53,722 nt of DNA from Protofrankia sp963555915 (GCF_963555915.1 NZ_CAUVXL010000089.1:1-53722); one strand, 5' to 3'; numbered from the stretch's first letter, positions 41,389-51,559 are shown. Notes: generated by a model not told the origin, from the letters alone. A program made the numbers and translations.

Positions 41389-42921
41389 TCAGGACGACGG
41401 CGGTGTCGCGCCGCGGATGCAGGCGAACGCCGACCATGCCACGACTGGCTTCTGTGCGGAGGCGTCGAAGGCGAGCAGCGGACCGACCCGGAAGCAGTAG
41501 CCCTGGGCTGCGCCGAGATCGGCAATCGTGGTGAACGTCGCTCCGTCTGGCAGTGACTGAACATTGCCCAGAACAGGAGAAGCGGCGGGCTGCATGATTA
41601 GCTTGGTGCGGCGCGAACCATTCCGCCAGGTCAGAATGACGGTGTCGCCGTGGTCCTCGGCGTGTACCTCGGTTGGTCGGGCTGCCTCGATCTCAGCAGG
41701 GTCGATCGTCGGCGAAGTGCCCTGCGTAGATGTGTCCGGTGCGGAGATGGGGGTGCGCCTATCACCGGAGGCCCCCGAGGCTGCGACCGCGACCGCCGCG
41801 ACCGCCGCGATCATCAGCGTGACGACAGCGGCCGCAGGTAGAGCCCACCGCCATCTCGCCTGATTTCTTCTACTTTGCGGCTCATCGGCGGGACCACCCT
41901 GGCCGCTCCGGGGCCGGTAACGCGTGGGCTCGTCCCCCCGTCGTGGATTCGGCCGTCCAGCGGGTCCGGGCTCCGGCGCGACGTCGTCCGTGGGGTCGTG
42001 ACAGTCGAGGAGGTCAAGGCCGTCCAAGGAGGCAGGGCCGCTGGGGGTCCGGTCACGGCGGTCATGTCTCCTTCGCCGCGGGGTGCCCGGCAGTTCGTCG
42101 GGCGTGGGGGAGTCGCCGAGGCGCCGGTGTAGCCGGCGGAGGTCTTCGGCGAAGGCCGCGGCGGTGGAGGGGCGCCGCGCCGGGTCTCGTGCGAGTGCTG
42201 TTCGTAGCAGACGTTCCACCGGTTCGGGGACACGGTCGCGCGGTAGCGCGGGGACGTCGCGGGCCAGGGTCCGGTCGGCGAAGCGGGCCGGATCCTCGGT
42301 GGGCGCGCACTGGAACGGCGGTGTGCCGGTGAGCATGGTGAACAGGGTGACGCCCAGCGCGTAGATGTCAGCCGCGACCGACGGTCGTCCCTCCCGCATG
42401 ATCTCCGGGGCGGCGTAGGAGGGTGTGAACGCGTCCGGGCCGACCAGCCCGTACGCGCCCGAGATGCTGGCGATGCCGAAATCGCTGAGTATCGGCTGGC
42501 CGGTGTCGGTGAGAAGAATATTACCGGGCTTGACATCCCCGTGGAAGATGTTCTCCGTATGTGCGAAATTCAGGGCGTCGGCAATATTCGCACCGATAAG
42601 AAGGGTGTCGGAGACCGGCAGGGGCCCACCTGAATGTATCCGATCCGCGATTGATCCTGCGGGCAGGTACTGCATCGCAATGAATGGAAGCAGGCTCTTG
42701 GTGGATCCCGCCCGGAAGATCGTTATTATATTCGGATGGCCCGTGAGGCGGCCCGCCGCCAGACATTCCCGCGCGAACTGCTCTGCCGCGACGGAATCCT
42801 GGAGCTCGGTTTTTAAGATCTTGACGGCGACGGTGCGGCCGAGATTTGCTTCGAAAGCCGAGTAGACGGTACTGAAACCACCTTCCGCAATCTTCCGGAA
42901 AGTCAGGTAGCCGGGGATCAC
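41389..42921 (-). CDS. Receptor Ser/Thr protein kinase (PknB-like)
   Basis: A 510-residue transmembrane kinase. Kinase domain at ~1-270: EGGFSTVY loop, Lys34 in VAVKILK, HGDVKPGN (~127-134; the usual HRD Arg is Gly), DFG at 147-149, TPSYAAPE. A charged juxtamembrane part leads to one membrane helix at ~365-390. The ~115-residue outer domain looks like a fibronectin III-type fold (VILTWRNGSRRTKLI; YCFRVGPLLAF; VVAWSAFACI). ATG 42921 overlaps the transglutaminase-like stop as ATGA, making it the last gene of the MoxR operon. The outer domain may sense a wall or partner signal. Confidence 0.92.
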   Translation of the reverse strand: MIPGYLTFRKIAEGGFSTVYSAFEANLGRTVAVKILKTELQDSVAAEQFARECLAAGRLTGHPNIITIFRAGSTKSLLPFIAMQYLPAGSIADRIHSGGPLPVSDTLLIGANIADALNFAHTENIFHGDVKPGNILLTDTGQPILSDFGIASISGAYGLVGPDAFTPSYAAPEIMREGRPSVAADIYALGVTLFTMLTGTPPFQCAPTEDPARFADRTLARDVPALPRDRVPEPVERLLRTALARDPARRPSTAAAFAEDLRRLHRRLGDSPTPDELPGTPRRRRHDRRDRTPSGPASLDGLDLLDCHDPTDDVAPEPGPAGRPNPRRGDEPTRYRPRSGQGGPADEPQSRRNQARWRWALPAAAVVTLMIAAVAAVAVAASGASGDRRTPISAPDTSTQGTSPTIDPAEIEAARPTEVHAEDHGDTVILTWRNGSRRTKLIMQPAASPVLGNVQSLPDGATFTTIADLGAAQGYCFRVGPLLAFDASAQKPVVAWSAFACIRGATPPSS

Positions 42922-45251
42922 CGGAGTTCTCTCCTCCCGGTGATCACGCTTGGCGTCAGGCCATGCACGATCCGTCGACGAAGGGGTACGCCCCGGCGCA
43001 CCTGGGCTCGGATCTGTTTCTCATCCCCCCAGGCCCGGCCCGCGTCGGTAGGGCCGATGCTGTCCGCCGCGTAGAGCGCCTTCGTCACCAAGGTCGCGAG
43101 CGACTCCAGCGAGGCCCGGCCGACGGGTCCGAGGAAGGCGGGCGCGAGCCGGGCCGTCTCGGCCGGGGTCGACGCCACCGGGACGGGAAGACCCGCGCGG
43201 GCCAGCGCGTCACGCGTGCTCTGCCAGGCGCCGACCACCTGTTCGCGGTGGGTGCGCGCCGCCCGCCGGCGCCACCGGCGGGCCCGTGGTGCCCACGCGG
43301 CGAATGCCAGATAGCTGACCACGGCGACAACCGCGAGGCCCGCGAACCCCGCCGCCGCATACACCCAGGGCGCCCGGGTGGGAGAGGCCGGCGCATCGCC
43401 GGCGGCCAGCGGCGCACTGGACACCGGTATGGCCGAGGCGGCTTCGAAGGCCTGCGCCCGCTCGCTGGACTCCCCCGGGATAGGCGACGAGATGGTCTTG
43501 TCATCGACCTCGACCGGCGCCGGGGTCGGGTAGAAGGGGACCCAGCCCACCCCCGCAAACTTGATCTCCGCCCACACGAGCACGTCGTCGCCCCGTACGA
43601 CCACGCTCTGCGATCCAGCAGGCAGGGCGAACCCGACCACAACCCGGCTCGGCAGGTCCAGGACCCGAGCGGCTACCGCGAACGCGGTGGCGAACTGTTC
43701 GGTCGTGCCGGTCCTGCTCTTGTCGAGAAAGTACTCGAGATGGTGGTAGGTGTGGCCGGGCGGCGCCTTCCGGTTGTACGTGTAGCTGCTGCGCAGATAC
43801 TTCTCCAACTCGTAGGCCTGTCGGAACGGGGTATGGGCCTCCCTCGACGCGGCCACCGCCAGCCGAAGCACCGCGTCGGGCAGTCCCGGGGGCCTGCGAC
43901 TAGCCACCTCGGTGTCGGCCCCGGTGGCCGGCCGTGACGAGGCGAGTACCCGCGCGTCCGGGGTGGCGGGCGGCGTGGACACCACCGTGTAACGGCGGCC
44001 GGAGGACGGCGTCCGGGTGTCGAGCAGCGTGCCGCTGTCGACGTCCACGGCCAGCCCGGTGCCGTCGATCTCCACCGGACGGTCTACGGCCGGCAGCAGC
44101 GGGCCCTCCAGCCGGTCGATCACCACATCCTGTCGGATCTGGCGGGCGGAATCCTGCTCCTCGGCGTCCGGCCTTCCCGCGATCGGCGGCACCCGGCGGC
44201 CAGCCGGGACGAACTGGGCGGACGACGCCCAGGAGCCCCCGTCGAACCGGTCGAAGACGGCCAGCCGGATGTTCGCCGCGGTGTTCGCCGCCGCGTCGGC
44301 GCCGCCCGTCCCAGACAGCCGCACGGTGAACAGCGACCTGTCCGGGTCGCCGAGCCACGCCGAGACCTGGTCCAACGGACTGATGGCCGGCACGGAGTGC
44401 TGGGCGATCACGCGGTGCGCACGGACGTCGTACGGCTCGCCGCCAGCCGCCGACGTCATCGCCGGGCCGGCGAACAGCGCAGCGACGGTGATGACGACGA
44501 GCAGCGGCAGCCCGAGCGCGGTCGGCCCCGGCGAGAACCGCTGCCGCGGCGCGACGGAGGACCGCGCCTGGTCCTCGGCCAGCGCTGGTGGCCGGGCCTC
44601 CGCCCGACGGCACAGGACGAGCAGGCCGGTGGCGGCGAGCAACCCGGTCGCCAGCGGCAGGTTCGAGCCCGCCCCCGGGACGGTCATCGTCACCCCGATC
44701 GCGAAGACCACGATCGGCCCGACGGCCGGGAGCAGCGCCGCCCGTGTCCGAGTCACCAGCTCCGCCCCGATGCCGGCCGCGAGCCAGGTCAGTGCCTGGG
44801 GCACGACCAGCAGGTCCGGCGAGCCGGGCGCGGGCAGTATCACGTCGAGCAGCCGCGCCCAGCCGTGAAGCAGGCCGTCGCCGATCGCGGGCAGTACGCC
44901 GGATGCCTCCGGCGAACCGTGCCGGAACAGCGTCAGCCCCACCACGCCCAGCCACGCCGCGACCCACACAGGCACGGACAGCACCAGCGGCGCGGGGCGG
45001 CGGGCCGCGGTCGCGACCACCACGATGACGACGGGCCCGAGCGTGGCCAGCGTGACGGGCCCGGTGAGCGCCTCCCAGCCGAACGCCCGATGGAACGACG
45101 CCCCCGCCAACCAGGCTGCCGCGACGAGAGCGGCGAGACCACCAGCCCGGGGCAGCGCCCGGCTCGCCAGCCCGATCATCGGGTCCGACCTGCGGAGTTC
45201 GCCGGCCAGGCCGACACCAGGGCCGCGGCGTCGGCGACGTCCAGGACTCAC
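42918..45251 (-). CDS. Transglutaminase-like membrane protein lacking catalytic residues
   Basis: A 777-residue protein of the TgpA/DUF3488 type: about six N-terminal helices (~25-260), an outer transglutaminase-like domain (~450-590), a helix at ~630-655 and a cytoplasmic DUF4129-like tail. The Cys-His-Asp triad is gone: Thr517 replaces Cys (GTTEQFATAFAV), Leu558 replaces His (VLVWAEI) and Tyr574 replaces Asp (VPFYPTP), while the flanking residues are well kept. It should therefore bind rather than cut or crosslink. The GTG 45251 start overlaps the end of the DUF58 remnant (GTGA), and the stop overlaps the kinase start, suggesting a joint membrane complex. Confidence 0.9.
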   Translation of the reverse strand: MSPGRRRRRGPGVGLAGELRRSDPMIGLASRALPRAGGLAALVAAAWLAGASFHRAFGWEALTGPVTLATLGPVVIVVVATAARRPAPLVLSVPVWVAAWLGVVGLTLFRHGSPEASGVLPAIGDGLLHGWARLLDVILPAPGSPDLLVVPQALTWLAAGIGAELVTRTRAALLPAVGPIVVFAIGVTMTVPGAGSNLPLATGLLAATGLLVLCRRAEARPPALAEDQARSSVAPRQRFSPGPTALGLPLLVVITVAALFAGPAMTSAAGGEPYDVRAHRVIAQHSVPAISPLDQVSAWLGDPDRSLFTVRLSGTGGADAAANTAANIRLAVFDRFDGGSWASSAQFVPAGRRVPPIAGRPDAEEQDSARQIRQDVVIDRLEGPLLPAVDRPVEIDGTGLAVDVDSGTLLDTRTPSSGRRYTVVSTPPATPDARVLASSRPATGADTEVASRRPPGLPDAVLRLAVAASREAHTPFRQAYELEKYLRSSYTYNRKAPPGHTYHHLEYFLDKSRTGTTEQFATAFAVAARVLDLPSRVVVGFALPAGSQSVVVRGDDVLVWAEIKFAGVGWVPFYPTPAPVEVDDKTISSPIPGESSERAQAFEAASAIPVSSAPLAAGDAPASPTRAPWVYAAAGFAGLAVVAVVSYLAFAAWAPRARRWRRRAARTHREQVVGAWQSTRDALARAGLPVPVASTPAETARLAPAFLGPVGRASLESLATLVTKALYAADSIGPTDAGRAWGDEKQIRAQVRRGVPLRRRIVHGLTPSVITGRRELR

Positions 45252-45603
45252 AGCCGCCCGCTGCCGGTGACGGTGGGCTGTGGCGTGGATCCGACCTCGT
45301 CACCGGTGCCGCCCACCCGGATCATGATCGCCTGCTCGAATCCGTCGACGGCTGTCACGGTCACCGCCGCCGTCTCGCCGCGGCGGACCCGGCCGGGACC
45401 ACCTCGATCTGTGCGGCCAGTTGCGGCCTGCGGGCGACGACGACGATCGCTGCCGCCATCGCGGCCGCGCCGCCCGCGGCAAGCACCGCCAGTTCGGCGA
45501 ATCGCAGCACGCCTGCGACGATCGCCAGTACCACGGTGGCGCCGGCAACCCCCCAGCCGGTCGGGGTCACGACGAGCAGTGCCTCCCGTCCCCTGCCACT
45601 CAT
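45248..45603 (-). pseudogene. Frameshifted, truncated DUF58 gene remnant
   Basis: In its usual place between moxR and the transglutaminase gene lies only the start of a DUF58 protein: PTGWGVAGATVVLAIVAG, two helices and RRPQLAAQIEVVPA. The first frame (start 45603, overlapping moxR by ATGA) stops at 45361. The expected continuation RVRRGETAAVTVTAVDGFEQ follows in the -1 frame from ~45400 and runs to 45248, where it overlaps the next start. One missing C near 45400 would explain this. Even when joined, only ~118 residues exist of a usual ~400, so the von Willebrand-like core is lost. The break itself might be a sequencing error. Confidence 0.72.
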
Positions 45604-46628
45604 GCGCCGGCGCCCGCCAACGCCTGGGGGACGGGGACGGCGGCAAGCACCTCGCGGATCGCATCCGACCCGCCGTAGCCGCGCAGTTCCGAGTCCGCGG
45701 TGGGGATCAGCCGGTGGGCGAGCACAGGCACGGCCAGCGCCTTGACGTCGTCCGGGGTGACGAACGTCCGGCCGGCCGCGGCCGCCCTGACCTGCGCCGC
45801 ACGCAGCAGGGCGATGCTGCCGCGGGGGCTGGCGCCGAGGCGCAGCCGCGCGAGTGATCGGGTGGCCGCCACCACGTCGACCACATACTCGTGCAGGGTG
45901 TCCGAGACATGGATCTGCGTGGTGGTGGCGATCAGGCTCGCCATCTCGGCCGTGGACAGCACCGGGCTGAGGTCCTCCACGCGTAGGCCGGACTGCCGGG
46001 TACGCAGGATCGCCACCTCGGCGGCGCGGTCCGGATAGCCCATCCCGATCCGCATCAGGAAGCGGTCCAGCTGTGCCTCCGGCAGGGCGTAGGTACCGTC
46101 CATGTCGACCGGGTTCTGGGTGGCGACCACGAAGAAGGGCCACGGAACCGGATGGGGCTCGCCGTCGACGGTGACCCGCCCCTCCTCCATGACCTCCAGC
46201 AGCGCGGACTGCGTCTTGGGAGATGCCCGGTTCACTTCGTCGGCCACCACCACGTGTGCGAACACCGGCCCCGGGTGGAACGTGAACTTGTTGCTTCCCT
46301 GACGGTAGACGGTCACCCCGGTCACGTCCGAGGGCAGCAGATCCGGAGTGAACTGAATCCGGTGGCAGGAGGCGTCCAGCGAGGCCGCGATGCACCGGGC
46401 CAACGAGGTCTTCCCCAGGCCCGGGACGTCCTCGATGAGCAGGTGCCCGCCCGCGAACAGGCAGGTCAACGCCAGCGACACCACCTCAGTCTTGCCCCGG
46501 AGTACCAGCTCGACGTTGTCGACGAGGGACTGGAAGGCCGCCGCGAAGTCAACTGGCGCGGCCTCCCCAGCCGGTATCCGTGAATAGCCGGTCGGCATTT
46601 CTGACTCGCCGGTCGGCATTGTTGACAC
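45600..46628 (-). CDS. MoxR family AAA+ ATPase
   Basis: A 342-residue MoxR-type chaperone ATPase. Walker A in IEDVPGLGKTSLARCIA, Walker B in VVVADEVNRASPKTQSALLE, sensor 1 in FFVVATQNPVDMDGTYALPEAQLDRFL, and a C-terminal lid with PRGSIALLRAAQ. MoxR proteins remodel or load partner complexes, usually with DUF58 and transglutaminase partners as in this gene order. The GTG 46628 start has AGGAG 8 nt upstream. It leads an overlapping four-gene set down to the kinase. Confidence 0.93.
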   Translation of the reverse strand: MSTMPTGESEMPTGYSRIPAGEAAPVDFAAAFQSLVDNVELVLRGKTEVVSLALTCLFAGGHLLIEDVPGLGKTSLARCIAASLDASCHRIQFTPDLLPSDVTGVTVYRQGSNKFTFHPGPVFAHVVVADEVNRASPKTQSALLEVMEEGRVTVDGEPHPVPWPFFVVATQNPVDMDGTYALPEAQLDRFLMRIGMGYPDRAAEVAILRTRQSGLRVEDLSPVLSTAEMASLIATTTQIHVSDTLHEYVVDVVAATRSLARLRLGASPRGSIALLRAAQVRAAAAGRTFVTPDDVKALAVPVLAHRLIPTADSELRGYGGSDAIREVLAAVPVPQALAGAGA

Positions 46629-46765
46629 CCTGTTCTCCTGTCAGACAGTCGTCGATAAATGTGAGGTATCCGGAATCGCTACACCGGCCACAGGTGGGGA
46701 CGCCGGGGACCGGCTCGTACTGCCCGCCGCGGCTCACCGCGGTCGCGGGCAGAAAACCCCGGCTT

Positions 46766-48550
<1,785 letters not shown>

Positions 48551-48870
48551 TGTCGTCTCCCCATCAGGAATGACCGAACTCTCGGCCGGATGTCGGCGCA
48601 CGCCCAACTTTCCGCGCGTTCCTGGTCGATGGCAATGCCCGGCCGGGCGGATGGTGGGGTGGGTCAGCCCCCGGCCCACGGAAAGTGCAGGTCACGGGTG
48701 TTCCCGCGCGTTCGGAGAACCCTCGTGGAGGGGGAAACATGGTTCGCGGGGCCCATAGTCGACTCCATCGACCACCGCGAACAATCCCAATGACACAACA
48801 ATCCCCGGTGCACACAACCGAAACCCGCTGGCCCTGGGTCGTGGGACCACGGAACGAGGAGAGGCTCGCC
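48551..48870. other. Divergent intergenic region
   Basis: It separates the propeller gene from the small plus-strand ORFs and must carry both promoters. A longer reading of the first small ORF (ATG 48790) would use part of it. No clear promoter or repeat found. Confidence 0.35.
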
Positions 48871-49014
48871 ATGGCGAAAATCGTCGTCAATCCCGAGGTG
48901 CTCAGCGCGCTCCAGACCACCTTCACCAACCAGAGCCTCGCCGCGCTGGTCCAGACCGGCACGGATGTGCAGACGGCTCTGCGGAATGCACTTCTTGCGG
49001 ACCAGCAGGCGTAG
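48871..49014 (+). CDS. 47-residue small protein
   Basis: A short frame with GAGGAGAGG just upstream of ATG 48871 and good codon bias. The product (starting MAKIVVNPEVLSALQTTF) is an Ala/Thr/Leu-rich amphipathic helix without Cys or signal peptide. Not recognised. It is the first of three tandem small frames, 6 bp before the next. An ATG at 48790 in the same frame is the alternative start. Confidence 0.55.
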   Translation: MAKIVVNPEVLSALQTTFTNQSLAALVQTGTDVQTALRNALLADQQA

Positions 49015-49020
49015 CCGGCC

Positions 49021-49203
49021 ATGTTGAGTCCGGCCGAGCTGGCGGCCCTCGGTCAGCTCGAAGAGCGGATCCGGGGCTGGGTCACCGAGCACGGTGACGA
49101 TCTGATCGAGTGGGCCACCGGCCCGATCAACCTGCCGGCGCCGGGCAGCCCGATGTGGCGCGAGACCGCGCGACTGTTCTCCAGCCTGGGCGCGAGGTTC
49201 TGA
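49021..49203 (+). CDS. 60-residue small protein
   Basis: ATG 49021 to 49203, 6 bp after the preceding small frame. The sequence begins MLSPAELAALGQLEERI, has an acidic amphipathic helix, and ends in PMWRETARLFSSLGARF. Codon bias is good, but the ribosome site is weak, so it may depend on coupling. No family recognised. It may be a helper or antitoxin-like small protein, but nothing proves it. Confidence 0.55.
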   Translation: MLSPAELAALGQLEERIRGWVTEHGDDLIEWATGPINLPAPGSPMWRETARLFSSLGARF

Positions 49204-49232
49204 CCAGAAGTTCGACAGGACGGGGTGCTGAG

Positions 49233-49337
49233 ATGAGCTACGGCGCCGACGGTGGGTCGCGGATCGAGGTCGACCCCACGGAGCTGCTGCGGTTGGCCGC
49301 CGACCAGCAGCCACCCAGGCGCACCGCGGCGTTGTAG
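49233..49337 (+). CDS. 34-residue ORF resembling a truncated WXG100 start
   Basis: ATG 49233 follows AGGACGGGG. The peptide MSYGADGGSRIEVDPTELLR looks like the beginning of a WXG100/ESX-type protein (I.VDP..L..AA pattern), but the frame ends after 34 codons without the WxG turn. Either a decayed fragment or a peptide of its own. No secretion genes of type VII are seen in the window. Confidence 0.4.
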   Translation: MSYGADGGSRIEVDPTELLRLAADQQPPRRTAAL

Positions 49338-49361
49338 GCGGCAGCGGATCCTCCTGCCTGT

Positions 49362-49384
49362 GGCGTGCCGCCTGGCGGCACGCC
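49362..49384. terminator. Compact inverted repeat after the small ORFs
   Basis: Eleven-base arms (49362-49372, 49374-49384) are perfect around a single T, so about nine pairs can form. It lies 25 bp after the last small ORF and probably ends its transcript. Confidence 0.6.
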
Positions 49385-49387
49385 CGA

Positions 49388-49434
49388 GCTCGGAAGCGCT
49401 CAGAAGCTACTCTCTTCAGAGCTTGCTTCCGAGC
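49388..49434. ncRNA. Long stem-loop of unknown role
   Basis: An outer perfect 10-bp stem (49388-49397 with 49425-49434) encloses an inner stem (49398-49406 with 49414-49422, one mismatch) and a 7-nt loop. It could be a second terminator or a structured RNA. Nothing else is seen to 49518. Confidence 0.4.
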
Positions 49435-49518
49435 CGTAAGTCTGATTCTTTCGATCCCGGTGTCCGCCCCTGGACGCGTCGGCGGTGGCTGTGTGACCTG
49501 CCAGTGCTGCCGGGCCGG

Positions 49519-50643
49519 CTACAGGGAGCGGAAGTAGCGGCGCTTCGGGTCTCGCGGGCCGGCGCCGACCTCACGGACGAGTCCGCGGTCGACCAGTTTG
49601 ATGAGCCTGGTCCTCGTCGCGCGGGTGGACAGGCCGATGGCGTTGGCGATTGCGCTGGTGAGCGCGCCGTCGGTCGGGATGGCGGTGAGGATCGCCCGGT
49701 CCTTGGCGTCCAGGGTCGGCAGCTGGACACGCTGGGTCCACAGCGTGACGCGGAACCGGGTGCCGAGCTCTTCGAGGTCTGGCGGGGGAAGTCCCGCGTC
49801 CAGGCATGCGGTGGTCATTCGTTGGATGCCGCTGCCCCACTGCTCGATCAGCCCCAGTGAATTGAAGACCCGGCCGATGACCCGGTTGCGCAGTTTGGAC
49901 ACTCCGCGACGGATGTCGTCGACCGTCAGTCCGAACTGCAGCACGCCGGGGTTCTCCACTTCGAGGCGGTCGTCGAAGACCGCGATGCGGATGGGCGCGC
50001 CGCGCTGCCGGTAGTCGGCGTGTGCCACCGCGTTGACGACCGCTTCCCGGACCGCGACCGGAGGCAGGTTCCACCGGTCTGTTCGCAGGACAGGGCCGAT
50101 GTCGATGCCGTGCAGACTGTGCTTACGCACGAACCCGAGCGCGTCTTCCACCGCGAGTACCAGGTTGGATCGGATCTCTGCCTGGTCGACGATCTGGGAC
50201 TTGTCGGTGCCGAGGAACTGTCCGGCCTGGATCCAGGCATCGGGGAAAAGCCGGGCACGGTCCTGGTCACGGCCGAACAGCAGCAGGCCGCCGACGGTCG
50301 GGACGAGCCGTCCTTGGTGGGCCGTCACCAGTCTGAGGGTCTCCAGGTCGGCGGGGCGTAGCTTTCGGAGCTGGCTGAACGCCTCGGCAGCCGCCGGGAA
50401 GTCGATCGCGTCCGAGCCCAGTTCCGGCGTTGCCTGTTCGTCGTAGACTTCGCCCCGTGCGTAGCGGCGCAGTTCTTCGACCAGGTCGGAGTCGGCCCGT
50501 CGATTGGTTGAACCGACCCGCACGTAGACGCCGCTCTCCGGGCCCTCCTGGCTGACATGATGCGGCCGGGACGGGCTCGGGTAGACCTCCACCGCGACAA
50601 GCTGGGTGCCGCGCCACGGCGCGATCTCGATGTCGGGAACCAT
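49519..50643 (-). CDS. N-terminally truncated AlbA_2/ATPase-domain protein
   Basis: A 374-residue protein with the second half of an AlbA_2 (Schlafen-like, formerly RecG-like) domain at ~1-60 (VYVRVGSTNRRAD). A GHKL-type ATPase region follows (VREAVVNAVAHADY; IAVFDDRLEVENPG; GIQRMTTACLDAGLPPPDLEE), then a C-terminal winged helix (LTSAIANAIGLSTRATRTRLIKLVDRGLV). The open frame continues 27 codons before the ATG with family-like sequence (RLEERLANLISDAIAP) to an in-frame TAG, and the first half of the AlbA_2 domain is not found in any frame. It looks 5'-truncated. Intact relatives are regulators or defence-associated proteins. Confidence 0.75.
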   Translation of the reverse strand: MVPDIEIAPWRGTQLVAVEVYPSPSRPHHVSQEGPESGVYVRVGSTNRRADSDLVEELRRYARGEVYDEQATPELGSDAIDFPAAAEAFSQLRKLRPADLETLRLVTAHQGRLVPTVGGLLLFGRDQDRARLFPDAWIQAGQFLGTDKSQIVDQAEIRSNLVLAVEDALGFVRKHSLHGIDIGPVLRTDRWNLPPVAVREAVVNAVAHADYRQRGAPIRIAVFDDRLEVENPGVLQFGLTVDDIRRGVSKLRNRVIGRVFNSLGLIEQWGSGIQRMTTACLDAGLPPPDLEELGTRFRVTLWTQRVQLPTLDAKDRAILTAIPTDGALTSAIANAIGLSTRATRTRLIKLVDRGLVREVGAGPRDPKRRYFRSL

Positions 50644-50787
50644 ACGGGGCGCGATCGCGTCGCTGATCAGATTCGCCAGTCGTTCTTCGAGTCTGAAGGG
50701 AAATCTCGTCCGGGGTCGGCCCTACCACCAGTGGTGTTCCGGTCGCCGGCCATCGTCCCGGGGTGCCCGGTCTGGTGGGATGAACGG

Positions 50788-51471
50788 GTGACCAGGGGCG
50801 ATGACCTGACGGTACTGGCGAACGCGTTGCGGCGGGACCGGCGTCGTGATCCGCGCGCGGGTCGGCGTGAGTATTCCCAGGCTGCGCTGGAGCTGGCTGA
50901 TTGTTGTGAGCGGTTGCTGGCGGACGGGAACGCGGGTGCTGTGGTGCCGGCGTTGCGCAAGGCGGTGGACCGGATGACCAGCGCCCTGATGTACATGGAC
51001 GACTCGTCGGGGATCGTCGGCACGGACCTGCGCCACATGATGAGCCTGTACGCCCGTGCCTGTGTGGATGCCCCGCCGGATCAGGCGGGGCTCGCGCGCT
51101 GGTTGGCGGCGCTGTCGTTCGACGGGCCGGGCTGGCCGGAGATCCGGCTGGCCGAGTTCGTGCCCGCGCTGGGCGCCAGGGGTCTGTCCGAGCTGAGCGC
51201 CGAGGTGGCGCGGCGCTCAGCCGCCGCTGAGCCGGGGTCCTGGGGCCAGCTGGTCGCGGCCCGCGACCTGCGGGAGCAACTTGCCGAGGTATCCGGTGAC
51301 GTTGATCGACATGTTGCCATCCTCGCCGAGAACCTCAACAGCGCCAGGCAGTGCCAGCGGATCGTCGTGGCCTTGCGGGACCAGTTAAAGCGCAGGTCAC
51401 AATACATGTCGATCTTTGCTGGCAAGACTGAGTGCGCCCGGCAGGGATCGAACCTGCGACCAAGTGCTTAG
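50788..51471 (+). CDS. TPR-like helical protein, C-terminally broken at the tRNA fragment
   Basis: A 227-residue all-helical protein from GTG 50788, divergent from the AlbA_2 gene. The middle (DAPPDQAGLARWLAALSFDG, RLAEFVPALGARGLSEL, EQLAEVSGDVDRHVAILAENL) resembles the repeat region of DUF6880/SWIM-associated proteins, tentatively. That pattern stops after IVVALRDQ, and the last residues (CARQGSNLRPSA) are coded by the antisense of a tRNA fragment. The original 3' end was therefore probably lost or replaced when an element entered here. Confidence 0.55.
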   Translation: MTRGDDLTVLANALRRDRRRDPRAGRREYSQAALELADCCERLLADGNAGAVVPALRKAVDRMTSALMYMDDSSGIVGTDLRHMMSLYARACVDAPPDQAGLARWLAALSFDGPGWPEIRLAEFVPALGARGLSELSAEVARRSAAAEPGSWGQLVAARDLREQLAEVSGDVDRHVAILAENLNSARQCQRIVVALRDQLKRRSQYMSIFAGKTECARQGSNLRPSA

Positions 51472-51478
51472 AAGGCAC
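51433..51478 (-). other. 3'-half tRNA-Arg(TCT) fragment, likely att site
   Basis: The minus strand holds the 3' end of a tRNA: anticodon stem GTGC/GCAC, loop CTTCTAA (anticodon TCT), T arm GCAGG-TTCGATC-CCTGC and the acceptor strand CGGGCGC plus A. The matching 5' acceptor strand and D arm are absent upstream. Such 46-bp half copies are the usual scar of tyrosine-integrase elements in tRNA genes. The 3' end points left, so host DNA is on the left and the element extends to the right towards an intact tRNA-Arg outside the window. Confidence 0.78.
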
Positions 51479-51559
51479 GGACCGGCCCCTGTCTCACCAG
51501 CTCCAGCCCAGGTCGCGGATTCCGCTGAGATACGCAGTGGTCCGCCAACGTCCGTGGCT

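Noticed and set aside
45361..45420. Programmed -1 frameshift in the DUF58 gene
   Set aside because: No X-XXY-YYZ slippery heptamer or following pseudoknot is evident, and the product would still lack most of the domain.
51433..51510. Complete tRNA-Arg gene
   Set aside because: No 5' acceptor strand complementary to CGGGCGC and no D arm at the right distance; only the 3' half is present.
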